From Burkholderiales bacterium (lineage in GTDB: Bacteria > Pseudomonadota > Gammaproteobacteria > Burkholderiales > Burkholderiaceae_F), in the NCBI GenBank assembly GCA_024641225.1, contig JAHEDN010000027.1:1-12825 (forward strand): DNA of 12,825 bases, in the 5' to 3' direction. Below are positions 1 through 6,971 of this stretch, one piece after another. Below the pieces are notes generated by a model, which saw only the letters and a list, made by a program, of their open reading frames with translations, was not told where the DNA came from and did not search any database. Positions within the stretch are counted from its first letter, which is position 1. Every line of letters begins with the position of its first letter. Both the position numbers and the translations under genes were made by a program.

Positions 1-2
1 TC

Positions 3-896
3 CACACTTTCTCCGGAGTACTGCTGCGGCCGTTCGGGCACGCGCCCGACGACAAGATGCCGGCCGAGGACTTGTGGGTCTACCAGGCGGTCGGCAAGAA
101 AGGCGAGGAGCTGACCGGCTACCCGGCGATCTCGATCTGGCATGAGTTCCAGTACTACCCGAACGAGTACATCACGGGTGCCTTCGACTGGATCTACGAG
201 CACCTCGGCATGTTCATGTGGACGGTGGAGATCTGGAACCCGAAGAAGGAGGCCGGAATCGACAACCGCGAGTGGATCCACTGGTTCCGCGACCACCCTG
301 TCGAGGACGACCTGAAGATGCTGCACTGGAGCGATCGCGAACTCGACGGCCACGGGCACATCGACTGGCGGCCGTTCGACCATCCGCAGCTTGGCCGAGT
401 CGAGATCGGCGGCTGGAACAAGGTCAAGGCATTCAACAACCCGCCGCCGCACCGTCTCGAGGCGGAGGTTGCGCGCTTTCCGCAGTGGCTGCTCTGGCAG
501 GCGCTGGTCTCGCCGAAGCTCGAACTGCGCGAGACGGAGGTCACGAGCATCGGTGCCGACACCTGGCGCGTGCGGCTCGTGGTACAGAACACCGGCTGGC
601 TGCCCACCTACGTGACCAAGATGGCGCTCAAGCACAAGCTGCTGCGCGGCGTGCTGGCCGAGATCGTGCTGCCTGACGGAGCGAGTCTTTTCGACGGCAA
701 GCCACGCGAGGAACTCGGCGAACTCGAAGGCTGGGCCTACCTGCACACCGGCATCAGCTTCTGGCCCAACAAGCGGCCCACCGCCGACCGCGCGCACGTC
801 GACTGGATCGTGCACGCGCCGGCGGGCACGAAGATCGAAATGACCGCGTGGCACGAGCGAGCCGGCCGCGTCACGGCGGACGTCGTTCTGAAGTAG
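3..896 (+). CDS. M14 zinc carboxypeptidase, C-terminal part (5' end outside window)
   Basis: The reading frame is open to the left edge, so the start and the first two zinc ligands lie upstream; the ATG at 57 is internal. The first visible residues, HTFSGVLLRPFG, match the carboxypeptidase A segment carrying the third zinc ligand (His196 in bovine CPA, context IHSYSQLLLYP). About 75 residues later the motif TVEIWNP (Glu codon 228-230) lies where the catalytic Glu270 sits, after an ITGAFDWIYEHLG stretch that matches the substrate-pocket helix. The remaining ~200 residues go beyond a minimal M14 domain; the last ~120 look beta-rich (RETEVTSIG, WRVRLVVQNTGWLPTYVT) and may be an accessory beta-sandwich. 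Expected role: hydrolysis of a C-terminal residue from a peptide or peptide-like substrate. Family assignment is firm; substrate and location are unknown because the N-terminus is missing. Confidence 0.85.
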   Translation, partial: HTFSGVLLRPFGHAPDDKMPAEDLWVYQAVGKKGEELTGYPAISIWHEFQYYPNEYITGAFDWIYEHLGMFMWTVEIWNPKKEAGIDNREWIHWFRDHPVEDDLKMLHWSDRELDGHGHIDWRPFDHPQLGRVEIGGWNKVKAFNNPPPHRLEAEVARFPQWLLWQALVSPKLELRETEVTSIGADTWRVRLVVQNTGWLPTYVTKMALKHKLLRGVLAEIVLPDGASLFDGKPREELGELEGWAYLHTGISFWPNKRPTADRAHVDWIVHAPAGTKIEMTAWHERAGRVTADVVLK

Positions 897-934
897 GCGC
901 CAGGGCAGCGGACGCGGCACTGCGAGGCTTTCCG

Positions 935-2119
935 ATGGCAGAAGCCTTCATCGTCGCCGCCCTGCGCACCGCCGGTGGCCGCAGGGGCGGCCGGCTCGCC
1001 GGCTGGCATCCCGCGGACCTCGCCGCGCAGGTTCTCGACGCGCTGGTCGCGAAACTCGCCATCGATCCGTCGCTGATCGACGACGTGATCCTCGGCTGCG
1101 TGGGCCAGGCCGGCGAACAGTCGAACAACGTCGCCCGCAATGCCGTGCTGGCCTCGAAGCTGCCGGAATCTGTGCCGGGCGTCTCGGTCGACCGGCAGTG
1201 CGGCTCTTCGCAGCAGGCACTGCACTTCGCCGCGCAGGCGGTGATTTCTGGTGCGCAGGACATCGTCTTTGCAGGCGGCGTGGAAAGCATGAGCCGCGTG
1301 CCGATGGGTCTGCCGGCCACGCTGCCGTACAAGAATGGCCTCGGCAGTTACATGAGTCCGGCCATGCGGGCGCGCTATCCGGGCGTCCAGTTCAGCCAGT
1401 TCGCCGGCGCTGAGCAGCTTGCGGTGAAGTACGGACTGTCGAAGGAGGTGCTCGACGAGTACGCGCTCACCAGCCACCGGCGCGCCGCCGAGGCCACGCG
1501 CGCAGGGCGCTTCGCCGACGAAATCCTGCCGATCGCGGTGCGTGACGCCGAGGGCAACGACAACGGAGAGGTGCACGTCGCCGACGAGGGCATCCGCTTC
1601 GACGCGACACGCGAAGGCATCGCAGCCGTCAAGCTTCTCGCCGAAGGCGGGCGGATCACTGCCGCCACCGCCAGCCAGATCTGCGACGGTGCCGCCATGC
1701 TGCTGGTGGCCAACGAACGCGGCCTCAAGGCGCTCGGCAGCAAGGCCAGGCCGTTGGCGGTGATTCGGCAGATGACGGTGATCGGCCACGATCCGGTGAT
1801 CATGCTCGAGGGGCCGGTTCCCGCAACGCCGGTGGCGCTGCGCAAGGCGGGGCTGACGCTCGATGACATCGATCTGTTCGAAGTCAACGAAGCCTTTGCC
1901 TCTGTGCCGATGGCCTGGCTGAAGGCCACCGGCGCTGATCCCGCAAAGCTGAACGTCCAGGGTGGCGCGATCGCGCTCGGCCACCCGCTGGGCGCCTCAG
2001 GCGCCAAGCTGATGACCACCCTGGTGCACGCGCTGCGCTCACGCGGCGCACGCTACGGCCTGCAGACGATGTGCGAGGGCGGCGGGCTGGCCAACGTGAC
2101 TATCGTCGAGCGCGCGTAG
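935..2119 (+). CDS. Acetyl-CoA acetyltransferase / 3-ketoacyl-CoA thiolase
   Basis: The 394-residue protein has normal thiolase length and is complete. It holds the nucleophilic Cys89 in DRQCGSSQQALHFA, the NEAFA motif (318-322), the catalytic His350 in GGAIALGHPLGASGA, and the acid/base Cys380 in CEGGGLANVTIVE. It should catalyse the reversible thiolytic cleavage of a 3-ketoacyl-CoA to acetyl-CoA plus a shortened acyl-CoA, in the cytoplasm. The CEGGG-x-ANVTI ending is typical of the subgroup that includes actinobacterial steroid side-chain thiolases (FadA5 type) rather than biosynthetic PhaA, which has CIGGG; the substrate is therefore uncertain. The frame stays open upstream to 848, but ATG 935 gives the canonical thiolase N-terminus (MAEAFIVAALRTAGG) and has GAGG at 924-927, so the longer start inside the peptidase gene is rejected. 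It starts 38 bases after the peptidase stop and could be co-transcribed with it, without obvious metabolic link. Confidence 0.93.
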   Translation: MAEAFIVAALRTAGGRRGGRLAGWHPADLAAQVLDALVAKLAIDPSLIDDVILGCVGQAGEQSNNVARNAVLASKLPESVPGVSVDRQCGSSQQALHFAAQAVISGAQDIVFAGGVESMSRVPMGLPATLPYKNGLGSYMSPAMRARYPGVQFSQFAGAEQLAVKYGLSKEVLDEYALTSHRRAAEATRAGRFADEILPIAVRDAEGNDNGEVHVADEGIRFDATREGIAAVKLLAEGGRITAATASQICDGAAMLLVANERGLKALGSKARPLAVIRQMTVIGHDPVIMLEGPVPATPVALRKAGLTLDDIDLFEVNEAFASVPMAWLKATGADPAKLNVQGGAIALGHPLGASGAKLMTTLVHALRSRGARYGLQTMCEGGGLANVTIVERA

Positions 2120-2126
2120 CGGCTGG

Positions 2127-2179
2127 GCGTGGCGGCGGTCTGGCAGCGTCGGTTTGAAAGTTCGCCAGGCCGCCCACGC
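2127..2179 (+). other. Imperfect stem-loop between thiolase and membrane protein
   Basis: Three blocks pair in order: 2127-2132 (GCGTGG) with 2174-2179, 2133-2136 (CGGC) with 2169-2172, and 2140-2143 (CTGG) with 2165-2168. That makes 14 base pairs with a one-base bulge, a three-base internal loop and a 21-base loop. It begins 7 bases after the thiolase stop and ends 2 bases before the ATG of the next gene, so it would cover the region where that gene's ribosome-binding site should be. No T-run follows. It could be an attenuator, a 3'-end stabiliser for thiolase mRNA, or chance pairing in GC-rich DNA. Confidence 0.35.
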
Positions 2180-2181
2180 AT

Positions 2182-2568
2182 ATGGCAGTGACTTCGACGG
2201 CCAGGCTCGCGTTCGCTGCTTGCGGCGCCGGAGTGCTGCTGCACCTTTACACGGCAATCTTCAAGGCCGACGGCGGCGTCAGCGCGTTTCTGGTCGGCCT
2301 TGTGTTGATCTCATGCGCGCCCTACGCCATCGCTGCCCTGTTGGCCCGAAGCCGTCGCGGCGAGGTACTTGGGCTCGGTGCCGCGGCCGCCTCGTTGGTT
2401 GCCGACCTCTACATGCACTACTCGGTGTTCGTTGCGCCAAAGGGCTCGACTGCCGCGCTCGGCCTGCTCTTCATGCCGATCTGGAACCTCGTCGTCGTCG
2501 GTCCGGCGGGCGCGGCGCTGCTGTGGATCGTGCACCGGCTTCTGGCAGACAAGCGCAAGTCGATCTGA
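2182..2568 (+). CDS. Small four-helix membrane protein, function unknown
   Basis: This 128-residue protein is not recognised. Hydrophobic stretches at roughly 8-27, 33-54, 62-84 and 93-117 predict four transmembrane helices, and the C-terminus is basic (ADKRKSI), which suggests it lies on the cytoplasmic side. The short RSRR loop (56-59) between helices 2 and 3 is also likely cytoplasmic; both fit an even number of helices with the N-terminus inside. Third-helix residues DLYMHYSVF are polar/aromatic and could line a site. No good Shine-Dalgarno sequence precedes ATG 2182; the upstream bases are part of a hairpin. It converges on the FAH-fold gene with 24 bases between stops. Hydrophobicity and codon use look like a real gene, but no family or role can be named. 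Confidence 0.6.
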   Translation: MAVTSTARLAFAACGAGVLLHLYTAIFKADGGVSAFLVGLVLISCAPYAIAALLARSRRGEVLGLGAAAASLVADLYMHYSVFVAPKGSTAALGLLFMPIWNLVVVGPAGAALLWIVHRLLADKRKSI

Positions 2569-2592
2569 GGGGCGCTTGCACGAAGCCAACGG

Positions 2593-2615
2593 TCAAAGCA
2601 CGCCGCGCGCTTTGA
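2593..2615 (-). terminator. Stem-loop over the stop codon of the FAH-fold gene, possible terminator
   Basis: TCAAAGC (2593-2599) and GCTTTGA (2609-2615) are perfect complements around a 9-base GC-rich loop. On the minus strand the stem spans the last codons and the TGA of the FAH-fold gene, and it also lies just past the convergent membrane-protein gene. No T-run is present on either side, so a Rho-independent terminator is only possible, not shown. Confidence 0.25.
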
Positions 2616-3774
2616 GGTTGTCGATCAGCGCAAGCGTGCCGAAGGTCCACGGCGCGATCCGATCGCAGCGGTCGACCCAGTTCACCAGCGTGCCGAGTTC
2701 AGGCGACGAGATGCGCACCTCGTCGCCCAGCTCGTGCGTGAAGCCCAGCCCGGGGCCGCGGCGGTCCTTGACCGGCGCGAACATCGTGCCGAGGAACAGC
2801 ATCAGACCGTCCGGGTACTGGTGGTTGCGGTTCAGCGTCTGCGCGACGAGATCTGCCGGCGAGCGCGAAATGGCGCTCATCCGGCTCGCCCCTTCCATCG
2901 TGAAGCCGTCAGGCCCGTCGACCGCGAGCGACACGGTCAGCTTTTCGACGCTGTCGATGGTGAAGCGATCGTCGAACAGCCGCACGAACGGCCCGATCGC
3001 GCAGGACGCGTTGTTGTCCTTGGCCTTGCCGAGCAGCAGCGCCGAGCGTCCCTCGAAGTCGCGCAGGTTGACGTCGTTGCCCAGCGCGGCGCCGACGATC
3101 TCGCCGCGAGGCGACACGGCGAGCACGACCTCGGGCTCGGGGTTGTTCCACTCGGACTGCGGATGGATCCCGACCCGCGATCCGGTGCCGACCGCGGCCA
3201 TCGGCGGTGCCTTGGTAAAGACCTCGGCATCGGGACCGATGCCGACCTCGAGACACTGCGACCAGAGATCGAGTTCCTGCAGCACCTGCTTGACCCTGGC
3301 CGCCTCCGGCGAGCCGGCTTTCAGTTCACGCAGGTTGGAGCCGACGACCGGTGTGAGCCTGGCCCGGATCTCCTCGGCCCTGCCGGCGTCGCCCTTGGCG
3401 CGCTCCTCGATCATCCGCTCGAGCATGCTGGCGGCGAACGTGACGCCCGCCGCCTTGATCGGCTGCAGGTCACAGGGCGCCAGCAGGCGCCCGGCCGGCC
3501 CACCGCTCTCGCCGTCGCCGAGGAACTGCTCGATCCGGCCGAGCGCCGGGAACTCGCGAGGCCGCGCGATGGCCTCGCGCAGGTCTGATCTGGCGAACAG
3601 CCCGGCGACCGTCGCGGCGACCGCGGTGAGATCGCGCACGACGTCGCCGCCGACAACGACCGGACAGGGCCCGCCCTGCGCAAGCGACCAGACCCGGCCG
3701 ATCAGCGCTGCCTGTGCGGCGTCACGCGGCAGGATCTCCGCAGTGGTCAGTCGGCGGACGGCGGGCGTGCTCAT
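2593..3774 (-). CDS. Fumarylacetoacetate-hydrolase-fold enzyme, XylX-like 2-keto-3-deoxy-acid dehydratase/hydrolase
   Basis: The 393-residue protein has an N-terminal ~150-residue domain (IGRVW at 25-29) and a C-terminal FAH catalytic fold. The Mg-binding triad is visible as E213 and E215 in WNNPEPEVVL and D234 in LGNDVNLRDF; this E-x-E-x18-D spacing equals that of Sulfolobus 2-keto-3-deoxy-D-arabinonate dehydratase (E143, E145, D164). The block LLLGKAKDNNASCAIGPFVRL is typical of the ~390-residue XylX branch (Caulobacter D-xylose oxidation), longer than the ~300-residue KdaD. By family it would dehydrate a 2-keto-3-deoxy sugar acid toward 2-oxoglutarate semialdehyde, or cleave a diketo acid; the two cannot be separated from sequence. 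The start at 3774 has GGAG seven bases upstream on the minus strand. It is probably the last gene of the minus arm, 125 bases after the SDR, which supports a sugar-acid role. Confidence 0.85.
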   Translation of the reverse strand: MSTPAVRRLTTAEILPRDAAQAALIGRVWSLAQGGPCPVVVGGDVVRDLTAVAATVAGLFARSDLREAIARPREFPALGRIEQFLGDGESGGPAGRLLAPCDLQPIKAAGVTFAASMLERMIEERAKGDAGRAEEIRARLTPVVGSNLRELKAGSPEAARVKQVLQELDLWSQCLEVGIGPDAEVFTKAPPMAAVGTGSRVGIHPQSEWNNPEPEVVLAVSPRGEIVGAALGNDVNLRDFEGRSALLLGKAKDNNASCAIGPFVRLFDDRFTIDSVEKLTVSLAVDGPDGFTMEGASRMSAISRSPADLVAQTLNRNHQYPDGLMLFLGTMFAPVKDRRGPGLGFTHELGDEVRISSPELGTLVNWVDRCDRIAPWTFGTLALIDNLKARGVL

Positions 3775-3899
3775 CGTTCAACTCCATGCTGGCGAGGCAG
3801 CGCGGCGCACTGCTGTCGAGTCACGGAAAGGTCGGCGGCGGGTCGAGATCCTGCAAACGATCGGCTGGCGGCGTCTCCGCGCTTCCCGGCCGCGCCTGT

Positions 3900-4778
3900 T
3901 CATCGCCTGCCTCGCGCCTTGTTCAGGCCGGTGACCTTCGACTTCGCAGTCCGCTTCGCCGCGGCCTTCCTGGCCCGCCGCTGCGGCAGCGGTGCCGGAT
4001 TCTCGACCGCCTCGACGTGCACGAAGGTGCCGCCCTGGTACGTCTCGGCGCGCGGATCGCCGGGCTTCTCGCGCGCGAGCACCTCCGCGGCGAAGGCCTC
4101 GCTGTCATCCTGCGGCCGGTAGCCGAGCCGCGTCGCGTTGCTGTTGTCGTACCAGGAGCGGCGGTTGTTCGACACGCCGTAGACGATCTCGAAACGGATT
4201 TCGGGATGCTCGATGCCGATCGTCACCAGCTGCGCCATGTCGCGCGGGCTGATCCAGATCGACAGCCGCCGCTTGTCGATCGGCGCATCATTGACGTTGC
4301 CTATGCGCATGCAGAACACCTCCATGCCGTACTTGTCCGCGTACAGGCTGCCGAGCGCCTCTCCGAAGACCTTTGACACCCCGTAGCGGCCATCGGGCTT
4401 GATGTACACGCGATGATCGATCACGTGGTCGCGCCGATAGAACCCGACCGCGTGGTTGCTCGTGGCAAAGAGGATCCGCTTCACGCCGTTACGCTGTGCC
4501 GCCTCGAACACGTTGTAGCAGCCGATGATGTTGGCGCTGAGGATGTCGTCCCACGCGCCCTCGACCGAATAGCCGCCCAGGTGCACGATCGCGTCGACGC
4601 CCTTGGTGGCGCGCAGCATGTCGCTTATCTTCGAGATGTCGCCCTGCACGAACGTCTCACCCTTAGCGGGCTTCAGCTTGCGGTAGTCCGACAGCCGCAG
4701 CGAATATCTGCCAGCCAGTTCGCGCCGCAGGTGCGTTCCGACGCCACCGCCGGCACCGGTCATCAGGATCGTCTTCAT
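3900..4778 (-). CDS. NAD-dependent uronate-dehydrogenase-like SDR with basic C-terminal tail
   Basis: The 292-residue extended SDR has the Rossmann motif TGAGGGVG (7-14), the VHLGGYSVE block (65-73), NIIGCYN (83-89), SNH at 107-109, the catalytic YGVSK (Y132, K136), RIG at 158-160, an Arg (R171) before LSIW, and YQGGTF (247-252). These blocks match, in order, characterised uronate dehydrogenases (Udh, ~265 residues), which oxidise D-glucuronate or D-galacturonate at C1 to the aldaro-lactone with NAD+. The sugar accepted here could differ. Residues 267-292 are an added tail with 12 Lys/Arg in 26 positions and no acidic residue, not expected in Udh. The start codon overlaps the stop of the upstream hydroxyacid dehydrogenase by 4 bases (ATGA), with AAGGGAG upstream, so translation is likely coupled. 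The lactone product fits the divergent SMP-30 lactonase. Confidence 0.88.
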   Translation of the reverse strand: MKTILMTGAGGGVGTHLRRELAGRYSLRLSDYRKLKPAKGETFVQGDISKISDMLRATKGVDAIVHLGGYSVEGAWDDILSANIIGCYNVFEAAQRNGVKRILFATSNHAVGFYRRDHVIDHRVYIKPDGRYGVSKVFGEALGSLYADKYGMEVFCMRIGNVNDAPIDKRRLSIWISPRDMAQLVTIGIEHPEIRFEIVYGVSNNRRSWYDNSNATRLGYRPQDDSEAFAAEVLAREKPGDPRAETYQGGTFVHVEAVENPAPLPQRRARKAAAKRTAKSKVTGLNKARGRR

Positions 4779-5767
4779 GTCTTGATCAGCTCCCTTCGGC
4801 TCCAGTGATCGGCATTGACCGCGCCGCGCGGCGCACGCCCCTTCAGAATCTCGGCCGCCTGCGCGACGGTCTCCATCGACTGATGCTCGATGGCCGGCAA
4901 GGTGAGGCCGCCGACGTGCGGCGTGGCGATCACGTCGGGGCGCCGGGCAATGCGCGGCGTCGGCATCTGGTCGGGGTCGCGGCCGACATCGAGCGCCGCG
5001 CCGGCGAGTTGCCCGGAATCGAGCGCGCGTTCGAGCGCCTGCTCGTCGACGAGGTTGCCGCGCGAAACATTCACCAGGAACGCGCCGCGCTTCATCATGG
5101 CGAAAGCCGCATCGTTCATCAGATTCTCGGTTTCGACAGTGGCCACCGCCAGCGGCACCACGAAATCCGCCTCGCCAAGCAGCCGATCGAGCGGCACCTG
5201 CTCGACGCCCGCCGCATCCGCCTTCGTGTACGGATCGCTCACCAGCACCCGCATGCCGAAGGCCGCACCCAACGCCGCGACACGCCGGCCGATCGCGCCG
5301 TAGCCGATCACGCCGAGCGTGGCGCCCGCGAGCTCGCCTCCCATATGAGCGTGCGGCACTTCGCCGTCGTGATAGCGCGACGCGGCCTGAGTCACGCCGC
5401 GCGCGAGATCGATCATCATCGCGAACACCAGTTCGGACACGGAGGCGACAAACCCGGCACTGGACTGCGTCACCAGCACGCCCGCGCGGCTCGCCGCCGC
5501 CACGTCGACGTTGCGGATGTCGATCGCGCAGCGCAGGAACGCGACCAGCTTCGGCAGCGCGGCAAACAGCTCGGCAGGCGCGGGCGACTGGCGGTACGAG
5601 ACGATCAGGTCGCAGTCGCGCGCCGCATCGACCAGCGGCCGGCCTTCGAGCGGCGTATCGGTTTCATTGAGCTTCAGTTCGCCGAGTGCACGCAGCCCGG
5701 CGAGGGCGCGCGGGCCATAGTAGTTCTCCCGCGTCTCGGGCGAGTGAGTCAGAAGGATTCGGGCCAT
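4775..5767 (-). CDS. D-isomer-specific 2-hydroxyacid dehydrogenase
   Basis: This 330-residue cytoplasmic enzyme has an N-terminal substrate domain, the NAD-binding GVIGYGAIG (152-160) with an acidic residue at the end of the next strand (D178 in SDPY), which favours NAD over NADP, the catalytic Arg236 in VNVSRGNLVDE, and His284 in TPHVGGLT. The usual catalytic acid segment DVFxxEPL is replaced by DVGRDPDQMP (260-269), one residue shorter, with D264 at the nearest position; either Asp replaces Glu or this subgroup is atypical. It would interconvert a 2-keto acid and a D-2-hydroxyacid. It is the first gene of the minus arm, is coupled to the SDR downstream, and faces the lactonase gene across a 235-base gap, so a sugar-acid intermediate is a likelier substrate than 3-phosphoglycerate. 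No ACT domain is present, which argues against serine biosynthesis. Confidence 0.88.
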   Translation of the reverse strand: MARILLTHSPETRENYYGPRALAGLRALGELKLNETDTPLEGRPLVDAARDCDLIVSYRQSPAPAELFAALPKLVAFLRCAIDIRNVDVAAASRAGVLVTQSSAGFVASVSELVFAMMIDLARGVTQAASRYHDGEVPHAHMGGELAGATLGVIGYGAIGRRVAALGAAFGMRVLVSDPYTKADAAGVEQVPLDRLLGEADFVVPLAVATVETENLMNDAAFAMMKRGAFLVNVSRGNLVDEQALERALDSGQLAGAALDVGRDPDQMPTPRIARRPDVIATPHVGGLTLPAIEHQSMETVAQAAEILKGRAPRGAVNADHWSRRELIKT

Positions 5768-6002
5768 ACGCTGTGTTCCCCGGGTATGCGTCGAGGCCGG
5801 GGCTTCTCCCGCAGCCGCGGATCTCCAACCACTTCAGCCCGAGGCGCTGCGCCGATGCGTTCTGTTCTGAGCAGCGCGTATCCGGACCAACGCCGAGTCT
5901 AGGTTAGCGACTGAACCGCCACAACGAGAACACCCCACCGAGCCAGCCTCAAGGCGCGAATTCGCAACGCCTCCGGCAATTCCATCGACGTAAACTGCTT
6001 GC
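5768..6002. promoter_or_regulatory. Divergent intergenic region between the two arms of the sugar-acid locus
   Basis: This 235-base gap separates the divergent hydroxyacid dehydrogenase and lactonase genes, so it must hold promoters for both arms unless they are read from elsewhere. On the minus strand a weak sigma-70 candidate has TTGTGG (5919-5924), a 17-base spacer and TAGACT (5896-5901), about 120 bases from the start codon. On the plus strand TAAACT (5991-5996) is a 4-of-6 match to a -10 box only 6 bases from the lactonase ATG. A palindrome lies at 5952-5972. No coding sequence was found. Promoter calls are by eye and weak. Confidence 0.45.
5952..5972. promoter_or_regulatory. Nested palindrome, candidate operator
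   Basis: GCGAATTCGC (5956-5965) is a perfect 10-base palindrome. It sits inside a wider dyad in which AGGCG (5952-5956) is complementary to CGCCT (5968-5972). It lies about 30-50 bases upstream of the lactonase start, in the divergent promoter gap where a repressor or activator of a sugar-acid locus would be expected to bind. No regulator gene is in the window, so the protein is unknown. The two dyad centres differ slightly, which weakens the case for a single site. Confidence 0.35.
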
Positions 6003-6971
6003 ATGCAGACCCCGACAAGAAGCGACGGCTCGCCCGACTGGTCACCGAGCCCGCGTTATCCGGACTCAACCGTCCGCGTGCTCGACGAGAGCTTCAACGC
6101 ATTGCGCCTGCCGCTGGCCAAAGTCGAGCGCCTGGCCACCGGGTGCCGCTGGGCGGAAGGCCCGGTGTGGTGCGGCGACGCCCGGGCGCTGCTGTGGAGC
6201 GACATCCCGAACAACCGCATCCTGCGCTGGGACGAAGAATCGGGCGCGGTCAGCGTCTTCCGCCGGCCGTCGAACTTCGCCAACGGCGCCACTCGCGACC
6301 GGCAGGGACGCCTGATTCACTGCGAGCACGGCGGCCGCCGCATCGCGCGCACCGAATACGACGGGCGTGTCGTGGCGCTGGCCGAGCGCTTCGAGGGCAA
6401 GCGGCTGAACTCGCCGAACGACGTCGTGTGCAAGTCGGACGGCTCGATCTGGTTCACGGACCCGACGTTCGGCGTGCTCGGCTATTACGAAGGCGAGCGC
6501 GCGACACCCGAGCTGCCGATGAACGTCTACCGGCTCGATCCCGGCGGCGAACTCAAGGTGGTCGCCGAGGGCATCAACCAGCCGAACGGGCTGGCGTTCT
6601 CGCCCGATGAGTCGACCCTGTACATCGTCGAATCGCGCTCGGTGCCGCGCAAGATCCTCGCCTACGACGTGGTCGGCGGTGGCCGCTCGCTGACCGGGCG
6701 GCGGGTACTGATCGACGCTGGCCCGGGCACGCCCGACGGGTTCCGCTGCGACGTGCACGGCAACCTCTGGTGTGGCTGGGGCATGGGCGAGGCCGGGCTC
6801 GACGGCGTGCACGTGTTCAACCCGGACGGAAAACTCATCGGCTGCATCGACCTGCCCGAGCGCTGCGCCAACCTGTGCTTCGGCGGCGTGCACCGCAATC
6901 GCCTGTTCATGGCGGCGAGCACTTCGGTCTACGCCCTGTACGTCAACACGCAGGGCGTGGCGTACTTCTGA
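6003..6971 (+). CDS. SMP-30/gluconolactonase-family sugar lactonase
   Basis: The 322-residue protein is a six-bladed beta-propeller of the SMP-30/gluconolactonase/LRE family. The metal-site residues can be placed by comparison with human SMP30 (E18, N103, N154, D204): E52 in WAEGPVW, N139 in LNSPND, N195 in NQPNGLAFS and D245 in TPDGFRCDVHGNLW. It should hydrolyse a sugar-acid lactone to the open acid, using a divalent metal. The natural partner is the SDR encoded divergently, whose family makes aldaro-lactones. No signal peptide is seen, so it is cytoplasmic. The start ATG 6003 has no Shine-Dalgarno sequence, while a -10-like TAAACT ends 6 bases before it, so a leaderless message is possible. 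The next internal Met (173) would remove catalytic residues, so this start is preferred. It is followed by 245 bases and the TRAP genes on the same strand. Confidence 0.92.
   Translation: MQTPTRSDGSPDWSPSPRYPDSTVRVLDESFNALRLPLAKVERLATGCRWAEGPVWCGDARALLWSDIPNNRILRWDEESGAVSVFRRPSNFANGATRDRQGRLIHCEHGGRRIARTEYDGRVVALAERFEGKRLNSPNDVVCKSDGSIWFTDPTFGVLGYYEGERATPELPMNVYRLDPGGELKVVAEGINQPNGLAFSPDESTLYIVESRSVPRKILAYDVVGGGRSLTGRRVLIDAGPGTPDGFRCDVHGNLWCGWGMGEAGLDGVHVFNPDGKLIGCIDLPERCANLCFGGVHRNRLFMAASTSVYALYVNTQGVAYF

Noticed and set aside
737..1984. 415-residue open frame on the minus strand
   Set aside because: It lies antisense to the thiolase, whose catalytic motifs are all in frame on the plus strand. 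The product is His/Arg-rich without a fold signature; it is a GC-bias shadow.
2369..3934. 521-residue open frame on the plus strand
   Set aside because: It is antisense to the FAH-fold gene and runs through the end of the membrane-protein gene in another frame. Its Ser/Arg-rich product has no recognisable motif.
4805..5902. 365-residue open frame on the plus strand
   Set aside because: It is antisense to the hydroxyacid dehydrogenase, which has clear NAD and catalytic motifs.
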